64,000 bases of DNA from positions 21,098 through 85,097 of the forward strand of contig NZ_JAMYXC010000210.1 in NCBI RefSeq assembly GCF_024159025.1, read 5' to 3'. Origin of the DNA: Limimaricola litoreus (GTDB taxonomy: Bacteria > Pseudomonadota > Alphaproteobacteria > Rhodobacterales > Rhodobacteraceae). Within the stretch, counting starts at the first letter, position 1. Every line of letters begins with the position of its first letter. Both the position numbers and the translations under genes were made by a program. Positions 34,033 through 42,948 of this stretch are shown here, one piece after another. Below the pieces are notes generated by a model. It did no database searches. It was not told the origin of the DNA and was given only the letters and a program-made list of their open reading frames with translations.

Positions 34033-34433
34033 GCGCTCGACGCTTGCCACCTCGTCCCGGCACGTCGGGGGTGTGAGGAGGTCACTGAACAGTAAGGGCA
34101 AAGGATCGATCAGATCCGGGTCAGAGAACGCAGCGTTTGTGCAGGAGCCATCGAGCTCGGTCTGTTGATATGCCTCTGATCCGCGCATCGCCATACCGGC
34201 TCGCGGCGGCATCGGCGCCGCATAGAGAGGCCTGATACATGACCGCACCCGATCATACGCTTGAGCCGTTCAAACATCGCTTGCATCAACGGGGCATCCA
34301 TACATGCACACTGGTTTTCCCGATCCCGTCTCACGACCGTTGCGCCATACAACTCCTTGCCCTCTTTCGCTCCGACGCCCTCGCGGCCGACGCTGGCTTA
34401 CGCCATCGCGACCTAAGACCTGTAGACGCCGCC
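34033..34433. other. Non-coding tail-to-tail right ends of two IS110-type elements
   Basis: 401 bp between a plus-strand IS110-type transposase ending at 34032 and a minus-strand one ending at 34434. No gene is supported. In the IS1111 group this downstream region carries the right end and the bridge/seek RNA that guides target choice, so two such RNA loci, facing each other, are expected here. The boundary between elements is probably near 34270-34280. Confidence 0.45.
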
Positions 34434-35523
34434 TCAAGCCATCAAGGCCCAGACGATCCGCGCACTCGCCATTGTGCTTGAACCAATGGCGCACAAAGGC
34501 TCGTTGTTGGCCAGCGCCACCCGCACCAACATCGGCAGCTTGCGCGACAGCAGGCCGCCCAGCCACGTGCCCGGCTGCGCCTCCTTGTGAACGTGTCGTT
34601 TGATGATGACGCTGTTGGCGCCGATGATCAGCAGGCGTCGCAAGGATCGCTCGTCCATCTTCGTGGTGGCGCCCAAGCGCTGCTTGCCGCCCGTCGAATG
34701 CTGTCGCGGCACCAGGCCGAGCCAAGCGGCAAAGTCCCGGCCCCTTCGGAACGTCTTCGGCGGGGGCGCCAAAACCGCGATCGCCGTGGCGATCAACGGG
34801 CCAATGCCCGGGACCGTCATCAGCCGTCGCGCGACGTCGCTCTCCTTGGCATGACGGGCAATCTCGGCATCAAGCTTTCTGATCTGTGTGTCGAGCTGCG
34901 CCAGCGTTCCGATCAAGACTTCCAAGGTGCCTCGTGCATCGTCTGGCAGGCCACTGTCCCGATCCTCTACCCGAGCCACCAGGCGCCCGGCGTTGGTGGC
35001 CCCTTGCGGCACCACTGCCCCGAACTCGGCCAGATGGCCGCGCAGGGCATTGATCGCCTGGGTGCGCTGTCGGATCAAAAGCTCCCGGACGCGGAAGGCC
35101 ATGGCAGCCCCCTGGGTCGCTTCGCTCTTCACCGGCACGAAGCGCATCGACGGGCGCTGCGCGGCTTCGCAGATTGCCTCCGCATCGGCAGTATCGTTTT
35201 TCTGCCGCTTGACGAAGGGCTTCACATACGCTGGCGGGATCAGCTGCACCTCATGGCCCGACTTGCCGATTTCACGGCCCCAGAAGTGAGCGCCGCCACA
35301 GGCTTCCATGGCGACAACACACGGTGATACTCGGTTAAAATAAGCAAGGACCTGATCCCGGCGCAGCTTCTTGCGAAGGATCGCATGGCCGGAGCCATCA
35401 GCTCCATGCACCTGAAACACGTTCTTCGCCAGATCCAGACCGATTATGGTAACTTCCGGCATGACCGCCCTCCAATGTGGAATGTTGCAAACCCACCTTG
35501 GCACACCGATGCCGTCGGGGGGG
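34280..35523 (-). mobile_element. IS110-family element (IS1111-like), transposase nearly intact
   Basis: Encodes the transposase at 34434-35462. The upstream end motif (cccgacggcatcg on the minus strand) lies at 35498-35520, next to a G7 run. The downstream boundary near 34280 is approximate. It lies 83 bp from the thiolase gene that starts the acyl-CoA cluster. Confidence 0.6.
34434..35462 (-). CDS. IS110-family transposase (DEDD)
   Basis: A 342-aa transposase. The N-terminal RuvC-like DEDD domain has IIGLDLAKNVFQVHG (first Asp, residues ~5-19), VVAMEACGGAHFWGRE and KRQKNDTADAEAI. The C-terminal domain has VPGIGPLIATAIAVLAPP and FAAWLGLVPRQHSTGGKQRLG with the catalytic Ser. GGAGG precedes ATG 35462. 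Near the C-terminus the usual ALANKMARIVWALMA is interrupted by about 13 extra residues (EPLCAIGSSTMAS), encoded by a palindromic stretch around 34468-34505, so activity is uncertain. IS110 enzymes work with a guide-like bridge RNA. Confidence 0.85.
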   Translation of the reverse strand: MPEVTIIGLDLAKNVFQVHGADGSGHAILRKKLRRDQVLAYFNRVSPCVVAMEACGGAHFWGREIGKSGHEVQLIPPAYVKPFVKRQKNDTADAEAICEAAQRPSMRFVPVKSEATQGAAMAFRVRELLIRQRTQAINALRGHLAEFGAVVPQGATNAGRLVARVEDRDSGLPDDARGTLEVLIGTLAQLDTQIRKLDAEIARHAKESDVARRLMTVPGIGPLIATAIAVLAPPPKTFRRGRDFAAWLGLVPRQHSTGGKQRLGATTKMDERSLRRLLIIGANSVIIKRHVHKEAQPGTWLGGLLSRKLPMLVRVALANNEPLCAIGSSTMASARIVWALMA

Positions 35524-35605
35524 CGGTTACAGCATCAGCGCCCCTATGAATGAGAACGCATCAGGACGGGACGCGGCGCTTTCTTTCGTCGGTTCGGGAG
35601 GCCGG

Positions 35606-36787
35606 TCAGCCGCGCTCGACGATCACGGCGATCCCCTGGCCGCCGCCGATGCACATGGTCGCAAGGCCGTAGCGGCCGCCGATGCGCTCGAGTTCGTAAA
35701 GCAGTTTGGTGAGGATGATTGCGCCCGAGGCGCCGACCGGGTGACCAAGCGCCACCGCGCCGCCATTGGGGTTCACCTTCTCGGCGGGCAGGCCCAGGTC
35801 GGCGCTGACCGCGCAGGCCTGCGCGGCGAAGGCCTCGTTCGATTCGATCACATCGAGATCGCTCGCCCGCAGGCCGGCGCGCTCCAGGGCCTGACGCGAG
35901 GCGGGCACGGGGCCCAGACCCATCACTTCGGGCGCGACGCCGCCCAGACCATAGGCGACGATCCGGGCCAGCGGGGTGATACCGCGCGCCTTGGCGGTCT
36001 CGGTCTCCATCAGCACCAGCGCCGCCGCGCCGTCGTTGATCCCCGAGGCATTGCCGGCCGTGACCGAGCCGTCCTTGGCGAAGACCGGGCGCAGCTTGGC
36101 CAGATCGGCTTCGGTCAGGCCCGGCCGCACATGCTCGTCCGTGTCGAATGTCACCTCCTCGCGGCCACGGCGCACGGTCACCGGCAGAATCTGGTTCTTG
36201 AACCGGCCCTCCTCGATGGCACGGGTGGCGCGGCGGTGGGATTCGACGGCAAAGGCATCCTGCGCCGCGCGGTCGATGTTGCCGCGCCTGGCGACATTCT
36301 CGGCGGTGACGCCCATGTGGCCGTTGCCGAACGGATCGGTGAGCGCGCCCAGCATCATATCGGTCGCCACCACGTCGCCCATCTTCTGGCCCCCGCGCGA
36401 CTGTGTCAGCAGATGACCGGCGCGGCTCATGCTTTCGGCGCCGCCGGCCAGCGCGATCTCGCAATTGCCCAGCAGGATCTGCTCGGCGGCGCTGACCACC
36501 GCTTGCAGTCCCGAGCCGCACAGGCGGTTGAGCGTCAGCGCCGGCGCGGTCTCGGGCACGCCGGCCCGCAGGGCGACGACGCGGGACAGGTACATGTCCT
36601 CGGGCGCGGTGTGGATGACGTTGCCGAACACGGTCTGCCCGACCTCCCCGGCCTCTATCCCCGCGCGAGAGATGGCCTCGCGGGCGACGGCGGCGCCGAG
36701 GTCGCAGGGGCTGACGCCGGCCAGCGCGCCGCCGGCATCGCCGATCGCGGTGCGGACGCCGGAGGCGATGACTACCGATTTGGTCAT
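35606..36787 (-). CDS. Acetyl-CoA C-acyltransferase (thiolase)
   Basis: A 393-aa degradative/biosynthetic-type thiolase that cleaves 3-ketoacyl-CoA with CoA. The nucleophilic Cys is in LTLNRLCGSGLQAVV (~residue 87). The C-terminal signatures are NPNGGAVALGHPVGASGA (His, ~342-359) and the second catalytic Cys in ATMCIGGGQGIAV (~378-390). ATG 36787 follows AAGGAA; the frame is open further upstream without homology. It is convergent with the IS110 element and downstream of the TetR gene. It likely performs the final thiolysis for the acyl-CoA cluster on the other strand. Confidence 0.95.
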   Translation of the reverse strand: MTKSVVIASGVRTAIGDAGGALAGVSPCDLGAAVAREAISRAGIEAGEVGQTVFGNVIHTAPEDMYLSRVVALRAGVPETAPALTLNRLCGSGLQAVVSAAEQILLGNCEIALAGGAESMSRAGHLLTQSRGGQKMGDVVATDMMLGALTDPFGNGHMGVTAENVARRGNIDRAAQDAFAVESHRRATRAIEEGRFKNQILPVTVRRGREEVTFDTDEHVRPGLTEADLAKLRPVFAKDGSVTAGNASGINDGAAALVLMETETAKARGITPLARIVAYGLGGVAPEVMGLGPVPASRQALERAGLRASDLDVIESNEAFAAQACAVSADLGLPAEKVNPNGGAVALGHPVGASGAIILTKLLYELERIGGRYGLATMCIGGGQGIAVIVERG

Positions 36788-36878
36788 GGGATGTTCCTTC
36801 TGGTCTCGAGTGTCGTAGTGGCGCGCAGGAAAGCGGCACGCCGCGGCATCCGTGGTTCCGATCGCTCGCCGCCCGGTA

Positions 36879-37595
36879 TCAGGCGGGGTCGCTCTCGGCC
36901 TTTTCAGCGGTGGTTCTTGTCGCTGCACCGCAGGCGGCCAAGACAATGTTCTGGACCATTGCGATGTAGCTATCGATGTGGACCTTGCGCCGACGGTACT
37001 TGGCCCGCTTGACGTACCAGTCTTGCAGCAGCGGCTTGGTCAGCGCGGCCATCAGCGGCGGCATGTCCGCCGAGAAGCTGCCGTCCTGCTGACCCCGGGC
37101 CAGAACCTCGGCGAAATAGCTCTCGGTCAGCTCCTCGCTGTCGATGGCCTGTCTGCGCTCGGCGGCAGGGAAGTTCTTGGCCTCCATGAGGGAAAAGGTG
37201 AACCACGGCAGCATCGCCTCGGTCAGCCGGATATGGGTGTCGATCAGCCACAGCAGGTGGTCGCGCGGTGTCTGCCGTACCTCGGCCGGCGGCTCGCCGA
37301 GGGCGGCCTCGACCGCGCCCGTGACCTCGGAGAGGATCATCTTGAGCAGCGTGTCCTTGCTGTCGAAGTAGGAATAGAGCCCGCCCATGCTGACGCCCGA
37401 CGCCCGCGACAGATCGCGCAGGCTCATGGCCTGAAACCCCTTCTTGTTCGACAGTTCCAGCGCCGCGTTCAGTATCAACGCAAGCTTGCGCACCGCAAAC
37501 TCGGGCTTCTGGATCGAGATGCTGTCGCGGTTGTTCTCGAGCACCGACCGGCAGAGATCTTCGGTCGTGGGCAGATGGGTCCCGGCGGTTGTCAC
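36879..37595 (-). CDS. TetR/AcrR-family transcriptional regulator
   Basis: A 238-aa TetR regulator. The HTH is ILNAALELSNKKGFQAMSLRDLSRASGVSMGGLYSYFDSKDTLL over residues ~40-83 (landmarks SLRDLSRASGVSMGGLYSYF). The helical ligand domain follows. The start is GTG 37595 with AGGAG about 10 nt upstream. It is divergent from the SDR gene and upstream of the thiolase, with a TetR-like palindrome at 37687-37702, so it probably represses the acyl-CoA cluster in response to an acyl-CoA (inference). Confidence 0.85.
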   Translation of the reverse strand: MTTAGTHLPTTEDLCRSVLENNRDSISIQKPEFAVRKLALILNAALELSNKKGFQAMSLRDLSRASGVSMGGLYSYFDSKDTLLKMILSEVTGAVEAALGEPPAEVRQTPRDHLLWLIDTHIRLTEAMLPWFTFSLMEAKNFPAAERRQAIDSEELTESYFAEVLARGQQDGSFSADMPPLMAALTKPLLQDWYVKRAKYRRRKVHIDSYIAMVQNIVLAACGAATRTTAEKAESDPA

Positions 37596-37686
37596 GCTGA
37601 CATGTCTCCTGCTGAGAGCGAGGGAAATCGCTTGCAGACTGCAATAAAATTCTTGTCAGCACCAGAGCGGCCGTGCAACAAATATA

Positions 37687-37702
37687 TCGAGCGCTCGTTC
37701 GA
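37687..37702. promoter_or_regulatory. TetR-type operator candidate TCGAGCGCTCGTTCGA
   Basis: A 16-bp near-palindrome with consensus TCGAnCGnnCGnTCGA. The core CGAGCGCTCG is a perfect 10-bp palindrome. It lies just upstream of the SDR ribosome-binding site, where a repressor would block the plus-strand operon. The architecture resembles operators of fatty-acid-type TetR repressors. Confidence 0.5.
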
Positions 37703-37717
37703 AAAACGGAGTCGATC

Positions 37718-38497
37718 GTGACAGGACAGGAACCGCAATCCGCCACAAGTGTGGGATTTGACCTTGCCGGCCGCACCGCCCTGGTGACCGGCGCGTCGTC
37801 CGGCCTGGGCGTGCATTTCGCCCGGATTCTCGCCGCGCATGGCGCGAAGGTGGCGGTGGCCGCCCGTCGTGCCGAGAAGGTCGCCACCCTCGCAGAAGAG
37901 ATCACCGCCAGCGGTGGTGAGGCCGAGGCCCTGCGTCTTGACGTGACCGACGCCGCCTCGGTGGCCGAGGCGTTCGACGGGCGCAGCTTCGACATCGTCG
38001 TGAACAACGCGGGCATCGCCTTCAACGGCCCTGCGCTGGACACGCCCGAGCAGGACTGGCGGCAGGTGATCGACACCGATCTGACCGGCGTCTTTCTGGT
38101 CTCGCAGGCGGCGGCGAGGGCGATGGTCGCCGCGCAGCGGGGCGGCAGCATCATCAACATCGCCTCGATCCTGGGCAAGCGCGTGGCCGGTGGGCTGTCG
38201 GCCTATGCCGCGGCCAAGGCGGCGGTGGTGCAGCTGACCCGCGCCAACGCGCTGGAATGGGCCCGCCACGGCATCCGAGTCAACGCGATCTGCCCGGGCT
38301 ACATCGAGACCGACATCAACCGCGATTTCTTCGCGACCGAGGCAGGCCGGAAGCTGGTGCGCCGCATCCCCATACGCCGGCTGGGCCAAATGGAGGATCT
38401 GTCAGCGCCGCTGCTGCTGCTGGCCTCGGATCACGGCCGGTTCATGACCGGCTCGGAGCTGGTGGTCGACGGCGGCCATCTGGTCACATCACTATAA
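37718..38497 (+). CDS. Short-chain dehydrogenase/reductase (SDR)
   Basis: A 259-aa classical SDR oxidoreductase. The cofactor motif is TGASSGLGVHFA (~residues 25-36), followed by NNAGIAFNG (~95-103), the catalytic Ser in INIASILGK and the YAAAK active-site Tyr/Lys (~167-171). CPGYIETDINRDFF is the substrate-loop region. An earlier GTG (37673) is in frame, but GTG 37718 has CGGAG at 6 nt and starts at a better position. It is the first gene of the plus-strand acyl-CoA operon. In Lva-type pathways an SDR interconverts 4-oxo- and 4-hydroxyacyl-CoA; that role is inferred here. Confidence 0.9.
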   Translation: MTGQEPQSATSVGFDLAGRTALVTGASSGLGVHFARILAAHGAKVAVAARRAEKVATLAEEITASGGEAEALRLDVTDAASVAEAFDGRSFDIVVNNAGIAFNGPALDTPEQDWRQVIDTDLTGVFLVSQAAARAMVAAQRGGSIINIASILGKRVAGGLSAYAAAKAAVVQLTRANALEWARHGIRVNAICPGYIETDINRDFFATEAGRKLVRRIPIRRLGQMEDLSAPLLLLASDHGRFMTGSELVVDGGHLVTSL

Positions 38498-38507
38498 GGA
38501 ACGCCCC

Positions 38508-39716
38508 ATGGACTTCGCGATTTCCCCCGAGATCGAGGACTACCGCACCCGCATTTCCCGCTTCGTGGAAGAAGAGATCATTCCTCTCGAGGCCGATCGC
38601 AGCTCCTATGACGCCCATGGAAACATCGACGAAACGCTGCTTGGGAGCTTGCGCGAAAAGGCCAAGGCCGCGGGGCTGTGGTGCTTGCAGCTCAAGCCCG
38701 AGACCGGCGGCAAGGGGCTGGGCAAGGTCGGCATGGCCGTCTGCTACGAGGAAATGAACCGCTCGATTTTCGGGCCGGTGGTCTTCAACTCCGCCGCGCC
38801 CGATGACGGCAACATGATGGTGCTGGAACAGGCCGCGACCGATGCGCAGAAAGAGCGCTGGCTTGCACCCATCGTGGACGGGCGCGTGCGCTCGGCTTTC
38901 GCGATGACCGAACCGGGTCCGGGCTCCGGCTCCGATCCCTCGATGATGCTGACCAAGGCCGAACGGAAGGGCGACAAATACGTCATCACCGGTCGCAAAT
39001 GGTTCATCACCGGCGCCGAGTCGGCGCAGCATTTCATCCTGATGGCGCGCACCTCCGACGATCCGCGCCGGGGGCTCACGGCCTTCCTCTTCGACCGGGA
39101 CCAGCCCGGCTGGCACATCGACCGGCGCATCCCGATCATGGGCCCCGAGGAGCATGGCGGCCATTGCGAGCTGGTCTTCGACGGGCTGGAGGTCGATGCC
39201 GACAACGTGCTTCTGGGCGAGGGGCTTGGCCTCAAGGTCACGCAGATGCGCCTGGGGCCTGCGCGCCTGACGCATTGCATGCGCTGGCTCGGCCTGTCCA
39301 AGCGCTCTGTCGAGATCGCGCAGGACTACGCCTCTGATCGCCACGCCTTCGGCGAGCGCCTGATCGAGCGCGAGAGTATCCGACAGATGCTGGGCGATCT
39401 GGCCATGAAGATCGAGATCGGGCGACTTCTGGTGATGAAGGCGGCCTGGGCGCTCGACCAGGGAAGCTATGCGCGCAAGGAGGTCTCGATGGCCAAGGTG
39501 CACGTTGCCAACCTGCTGCATCAGGCGGCCGACACCGGCATCCAGATCAACGGCGCCCGGGGCTATTCCACCGACACGCCGCTTGAATGGATCTACCGCT
39601 ATGCCCGGCAGGCGCGTCTGGTCGATGGCGCGGACGAGGTCCACAAGATGGTCTTGGAGCGGTTCCTGAGCAAAGAGCACCGGGACTTCTGGAGCTGGGA
39701 GGTCGCCAGAAGCTGA
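38508..39716 (+). CDS. Acyl-CoA dehydrogenase family protein, ACAD10/11 type
   Basis: A 402-aa flavoprotein. The FAD/substrate motif is FAMTEPGPGSGSDPSM (~residues 132-147), followed by GRKWFITGAESAQHFILMAR. The C-terminal segment reads ARLVDGADEVHKMVLERFL: the DGxDEVH motif replaces the canonical catalytic Glu loop (YEGT) and is typical of the ACAD10/ACAD11 group. That group acts on phosphorylated 4-hydroxyacyl-CoAs rather than ordinary substrates. It lies 10 bp after the SDR and is followed by a ligase and an ACAD10/11-type phosphotransferase. Confidence 0.9.
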   Translation: MDFAISPEIEDYRTRISRFVEEEIIPLEADRSSYDAHGNIDETLLGSLREKAKAAGLWCLQLKPETGGKGLGKVGMAVCYEEMNRSIFGPVVFNSAAPDDGNMMVLEQAATDAQKERWLAPIVDGRVRSAFAMTEPGPGSGSDPSMMLTKAERKGDKYVITGRKWFITGAESAQHFILMARTSDDPRRGLTAFLFDRDQPGWHIDRRIPIMGPEEHGGHCELVFDGLEVDADNVLLGEGLGLKVTQMRLGPARLTHCMRWLGLSKRSVEIAQDYASDRHAFGERLIERESIRQMLGDLAMKIEIGRLLVMKAAWALDQGSYARKEVSMAKVHVANLLHQAADTGIQINGARGYSTDTPLEWIYRYARQARLVDGADEVHKMVLERFLSKEHRDFWSWEVARS

Positions 39717-39761
39717 ACTCGGCAACCCGGTGAAACATCAAGGCATGAGGAGGTGCCGAAC

Positions 39762-41348
39762 ATGTTCGAGGATCTGCATCTTGCGGCCCGCGCCGCCAAT
39801 TTCCGGCCCCTGACGCCGCTTGATCTGCTGGACCGCACGATCGAGGTGCATGGCGGACGTCCCGCCGTGGCATGGCACGACCACAGCTGGACCTATGTGG
39901 AGTTCGGCGCGCTGGTCGCGCGCATGGCCGACTGGCTGCGCGCACAGGGCGTGGGGCGGGGTGACGTGGTCTCGGTCATGCTGACCAACCGGCCCGAGAT
40001 GCTGGCCGCGCATTTCGCGGTGCCGGCGCTGGGTGCGGTGCTCAATACGCTCAACACGCGGCTCTCGGCAGAGGAGATCGCCTATATTCTCGACCATGCC
40101 GGCAGCAAGCTCGTGCTGTGCGAGACACGGACCGCCGGAGCGCTTGCAGATGCGGCCGTGCCGGTCACCCGGCTCTGCGACGTGCCGGGCGAAGCCTCGG
40201 CAGGTGGAAGCGGCCTCGATCTCTTCGACGGTCCGGTGCCGGCGCTCGACTGGTCGGGCAATGTCTCGTCCGAGACCCAAGCCATCTCACTCAATTACAC
40301 ATCGGGCACGACGGGCCGCCCAAAGGGGGTGATCTGCACCCACCGCGGCGCCTATCTCAACGCGGTCGGCAACGTCATGTCGTTGGGCTACACCACAGCG
40401 ACCAGCTACCTCTGGACGCTGCCGATGTTCCACTGCAACGGCTGGTGCCACATCTGGGGCGTCACCGCCGCCGGCGGCCTGCATGTCTGTCTGGAGCAGG
40501 TCGAGCCGGCACCGATCCTCGATCTCATCGACCGACACCGCGTCAGCCACATGTGCTGTGCGCCGGTGGTTCTTTACATGCTCCTCGACCACGACGGGGC
40601 CGCGCCTGCGCACCGGGTCAAGGTGATGACCGGCGGCGCCGCCCCCACACCCAGCCTGCTGGCGGGGATGGAGGAGCGCGGCTTCGACCTCGTGCATGGC
40701 TACGGTCTGACCGAAAGCTACGGTCCGGCCACGTTCAATGATCCCGGTGCGGACGCGCCCGGCACCATCGAGGCCCGCGCGGCGCTGCTGGCGCGGCAGG
40801 GCTACCGCCATTCCACCACCGGCGGCATCGCCGTTGTCGACGAGACGGGCAAGGAAGTGCCCCGCGACGGCATCACCGAGGGCGAGATCGTGCTGCGCGG
40901 CAACACGGTGATGGCCGGGTATTTCCGCGACGCCGAGGCGACCGAAGCCAGTTTCGCGGGCGGTCACCTGCACACCGGCGATCTGGCCGTGCGCCACCCC
41001 GACGGCCAGATAGAGATCCGCGACCGGGCCAAGGATGTGGTCATCTCGGGCGGCGAGAACATCTCGAGCATCGAGGTCGAGACCGTGCTCCACAAACATC
41101 CCGACGTGCTGCTGGCCGCCGTGGTCGCCGTGCCGCACGACAAGTGGGGCGAGACGCCTTGGGCATTTGTCGAGCCGCGCAGGGGCGCGAGCCTGACCGA
41201 GGCCGATCTCGAAGCCTTCTGCCGCGAACATCTGTCGGGCTTCAAACGGCCGCGCCGCTTCGTCTTCGGCGAGCTGCCTAAGACCGCGACCGGCAAAATC
41301 CAGAAATTCCTGTTGCGGGAGACCGCCAAGACGATGGTGACCCAATGA
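39762..41348 (+). CDS. AMP-forming acyl-CoA synthetase
   Basis: A 528-aa adenylate-forming ligase that activates a carboxylic acid to its CoA thioester with ATP. The P-loop is [14 protein letters not shown] (~residues 181-194), followed by [13 protein letters not shown] (~312-324), the A8 hinge [18 protein letters not shown] and [13 protein letters not shown], and the catalytic Lys in [10 protein letters not shown] near the C-terminus. ATG 39762 (after GAGGAGGT) is preferred to GTG 39753. The stop overlaps the phosphotransferase start (ATGA). It supplies the CoA substrate for the ACAD/kinase pair. Confidence 0.93.
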   Translation: MFEDLHLAARAANFRPLTPLDLLDRTIEVHGGRPAVAWHDHSWTYVEFGALVARMADWLRAQGVGRGDVVSVMLTNRPEMLAAHFAVPALGAVLNTLNTRLSAEEIAYILDHAGSKLVLCETRTAGALADAAVPVTRLCDVPGEASAGGSGLDLFDGPVPALDWSGNVSSETQAISLNYTSGTTGRPKGVICTHRGAYLNAVGNVMSLGYTTATSYLWTLPMFHCNGWCHIWGVTAAGGLHVCLEQVEPAPILDLIDRHRVSHMCCAPVVLYMLLDHDGAAPAHRVKVMTGGAAPTPSLLAGMEERGFDLVHGYGLTESYGPATFNDPGADAPGTIEARAALLARQGYRHSTTGGIAVVDETGKEVPRDGITEGEIVLRGNTVMAGYFRDAEATEASFAGGHLHTGDLAVRHPDGQIEIRDRAKDVVISGGENISSIEVETVLHKHPDVLLAAVVAVPHDKWGETPWAFVEPRRGASLTEADLEAFCREHLSGFKRPRRFVFGELPKTATGKIQKFLLRETAKTMVTQ

Positions 41349-42391
41349 GCGATCTTGATGCTGCGGCGCTGCGCGATTGGCTGAGCCGCCAGTTTCCCGA
41401 TGCTGGCGGCCCTGACGCCGTGCTGGCCTTCGAGCCGATTAGCGGCGGCCAGTCGAACCCCACTTATTTCGTGACCTGGGGTCCGCGGCGGCTGGTGCTC
41501 CGGCGCAAGCCGGCGGGGGCGATCCTGCCCGGCGCCCACGCCATCGAGCGGGAGTTTCGTGTGCTCCGCGCGCTGGAGGGAACCAACGTGCCCGTTCCCC
41601 GCGCATTGGTGCTTGAAGAGGATGCCGGGGTTCTGGGCACGCCCTTCTACGTGATGGAGCGGCTCGAGGGGCGCGTCTTCTCGGACTGTGCGTTGCCCGG
41701 GCTGAGCCCCGAGGAGCGGCGGGCGATGTACCTGTCCATGGCCGAGACGCTGGCGCGGCTTCATGCGCTGCGTCCCGACGAGGTGGGCCTGGACGATTAC
41801 GGCCGGCCCGGCGGTTATTTCGAGCGGCAACTGCGTCGCTGGAGCAAGCAATATGCCGACTCGCCCGGTCCGCGCATCCCCGCGCTCGACCGGATGATGG
41901 ACTGGCTACCCGCCAACATGCCCGCCGATGACGGTGCGGTTTCCATCGCCCATGGTGATTTCCGGCTGGGCAACATGATGTTCCACCCCACCGAGCCGCG
42001 GGTCGTTGCGGTGCTCGACTGGGAGCTGTCGACTCTCGGCCATCCGCTGGCGGATTTGGGCTTCTGCGTCATGCCCTGGCAGACCGCGCCGGACGAATAC
42101 GGCGGCATTCTGGGCCTCGACCATGCGGCGCTCGGCATTCCCTCGCGCGAGGAGTTCGTGGCTCATTACCACGCCCATGCCCGCCAGACGGCGGAACTCA
42201 CCCGCTTCCATATGGCCTTCGCGCTCTTTCGCTTCGCGGTGATCTTCGTGGGCATCGCCGACCGCGCCGGGGCGGGCAACGCCGCCTCGAACGAGGCGGC
42301 AGAGCTGGGCCCGCTGGCCGAGCGCTTCGCCATCCGCGCCCTGCAGGCGGCCGGTCTCGATCCGTCGGACGAGGCAGATCCGAGCCGATAG
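41345..42391 (+). CDS. Aminoglycoside-phosphotransferase-fold kinase, ACAD10/11 N-domain type
   Basis: A 348-aa kinase-fold protein. It shows [17 protein letters not shown] (glycine-rich loop, ~residues 28-44), the ATP-binding Lys region [22 protein letters not shown], the catalytic HGD in [14 protein letters not shown] (~199-212) and the metal-binding Asp in [19 protein letters not shown] (~221-239). These blocks are characteristic of the kinase domain fused to human ACAD10/11 and of LvaA-like proteins, which phosphorylate the 4-hydroxyl of 4-hydroxyacyl-CoA. The start overlaps the ligase stop. A small LvaB-like partner was not found nearby. Confidence 0.88.
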   Translation: MSDLDAAALRDWLSRQFPDAGGPDAVLAFEPISGGQSNPTYFVTWGPRRLVLRRKPAGAILPGAHAIEREFRVLRALEGTNVPVPRALVLEEDAGVLGTPFYVMERLEGRVFSDCALPGLSPEERRAMYLSMAETLARLHALRPDEVGLDDYGRPGGYFERQLRRWSKQYADSPGPRIPALDRMMDWLPANMPADDGAVSIAHGDFRLGNMMFHPTEPRVVAVLDWELSTLGHPLADLGFCVMPWQTAPDEYGGILGLDHAALGIPSREEFVAHYHAHARQTAELTRFHMAFALFRFAVIFVGIADRAGAGNAASNEAAELGPLAERFAIRALQAAGLDPSDEADPSR

Positions 42392-42414
42392 GCCAAGACC
42401 CGAAAGGTCGTGAC

Positions 42415-42948
42415 ATGACACTGCTCAGACGTATCGAAAGTCTCAATGTGCTGATCGGCAAGGCGGTGTCCTTCCTGATCTGGATCGGCATCGTCGTTCT
42501 GTGCTGGGAGGTGGTCGCCCGCTATGTCTTCGGCGCGCCCACGATCTGGGCGCATGGCTACACCCAGCGCATCTTTGGCGCCTATTTCGTGATGGTGGGC
42601 GCCTATACGCTCATCCGCCGCAACCATGTCCGTGTCGACCTGCTGCTGGGCACCCGCTCGCCGCGGTTCAACGCCTTTCTCGATCTGGTCAACTGCGCCT
42701 TCCTCATCATCTGGGGCGTCGTCCTGGTCTGGGAGGGCTTCTGGCTGTTCGAGGACGCCTGGCGCTACAACGAGCTGGATGACAGCGTGCTGCGCCACCC
42801 CATGTGGCCGATCAAGCTGTCGCTGTTCCTCGGCGCCCTGCTCATCACCGTCCAAGGGGTGATCGAGGCGGTCCGCGCGCTGGTGCTGATCGTCAATCCC
42901 GATGCCGACATCCGTTCTGCCGAAGCGCAGAGGAGTGAAATTCTATGA
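42415..42948 (+). CDS. dctQ: TRAP transporter small permease (DctQ)
   Basis: A 177-aa membrane protein with four membrane segments: VSFLIWIGIVVLCWEVVARYVF, the IFGAYFVMVGAYTLIRRNHVRVD region, FLDLVNCAFLIIWGVVLVW and SLFLGALLITVQGVIEAVRAL. The HVRVDLL motif after helix 2 is characteristic of DctQ. It is the structural partner of DctM; the stop overlaps the dctM start (ATGA). It lies 23 bp after the kinase gene, tying the transporter to the acyl-CoA pathway. Confidence 0.93.
   Translation: MTLLRRIESLNVLIGKAVSFLIWIGIVVLCWEVVARYVFGAPTIWAHGYTQRIFGAYFVMVGAYTLIRRNHVRVDLLLGTRSPRFNAFLDLVNCAFLIIWGVVLVWEGFWLFEDAWRYNELDDSVLRHPMWPIKLSLFLGALLITVQGVIEAVRALVLIVNPDADIRSAEAQRSEIL

Larger units (their letters stand above)
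31385..34270 (+). mobile_element. IS110-family element (IS1111-like), interrupted by a second IS110 element
   Basis: Transposase halves at 31470-31712 and 33247-34032 join perfectly in frame if the 1,534 bp between them are removed (...PPIYVK | PFVKRQKNDAADAEA...). The upstream end motif cccgacggcatcg-tgtgcc (31407-31427) recurs at the third element (35498-35520). The right boundary is approximate; the long non-coding tail after the transposase is typical of the IS1111 group. Confidence 0.7.

Noticed and set aside
41345..42391. Aminoglycoside resistance phosphotransferase
   Set aside because: The fold is shared, but the motif set and the neighbouring ACAD10/11-type dehydrogenase and ligase point to acyl-CoA metabolism, not resistance.
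42392..42414. Room for an LvaB-like small gene after the kinase
   Set aside because: Only 23 bp separate the kinase from dctQ, and no ~110-aa candidate appears elsewhere in the cluster.
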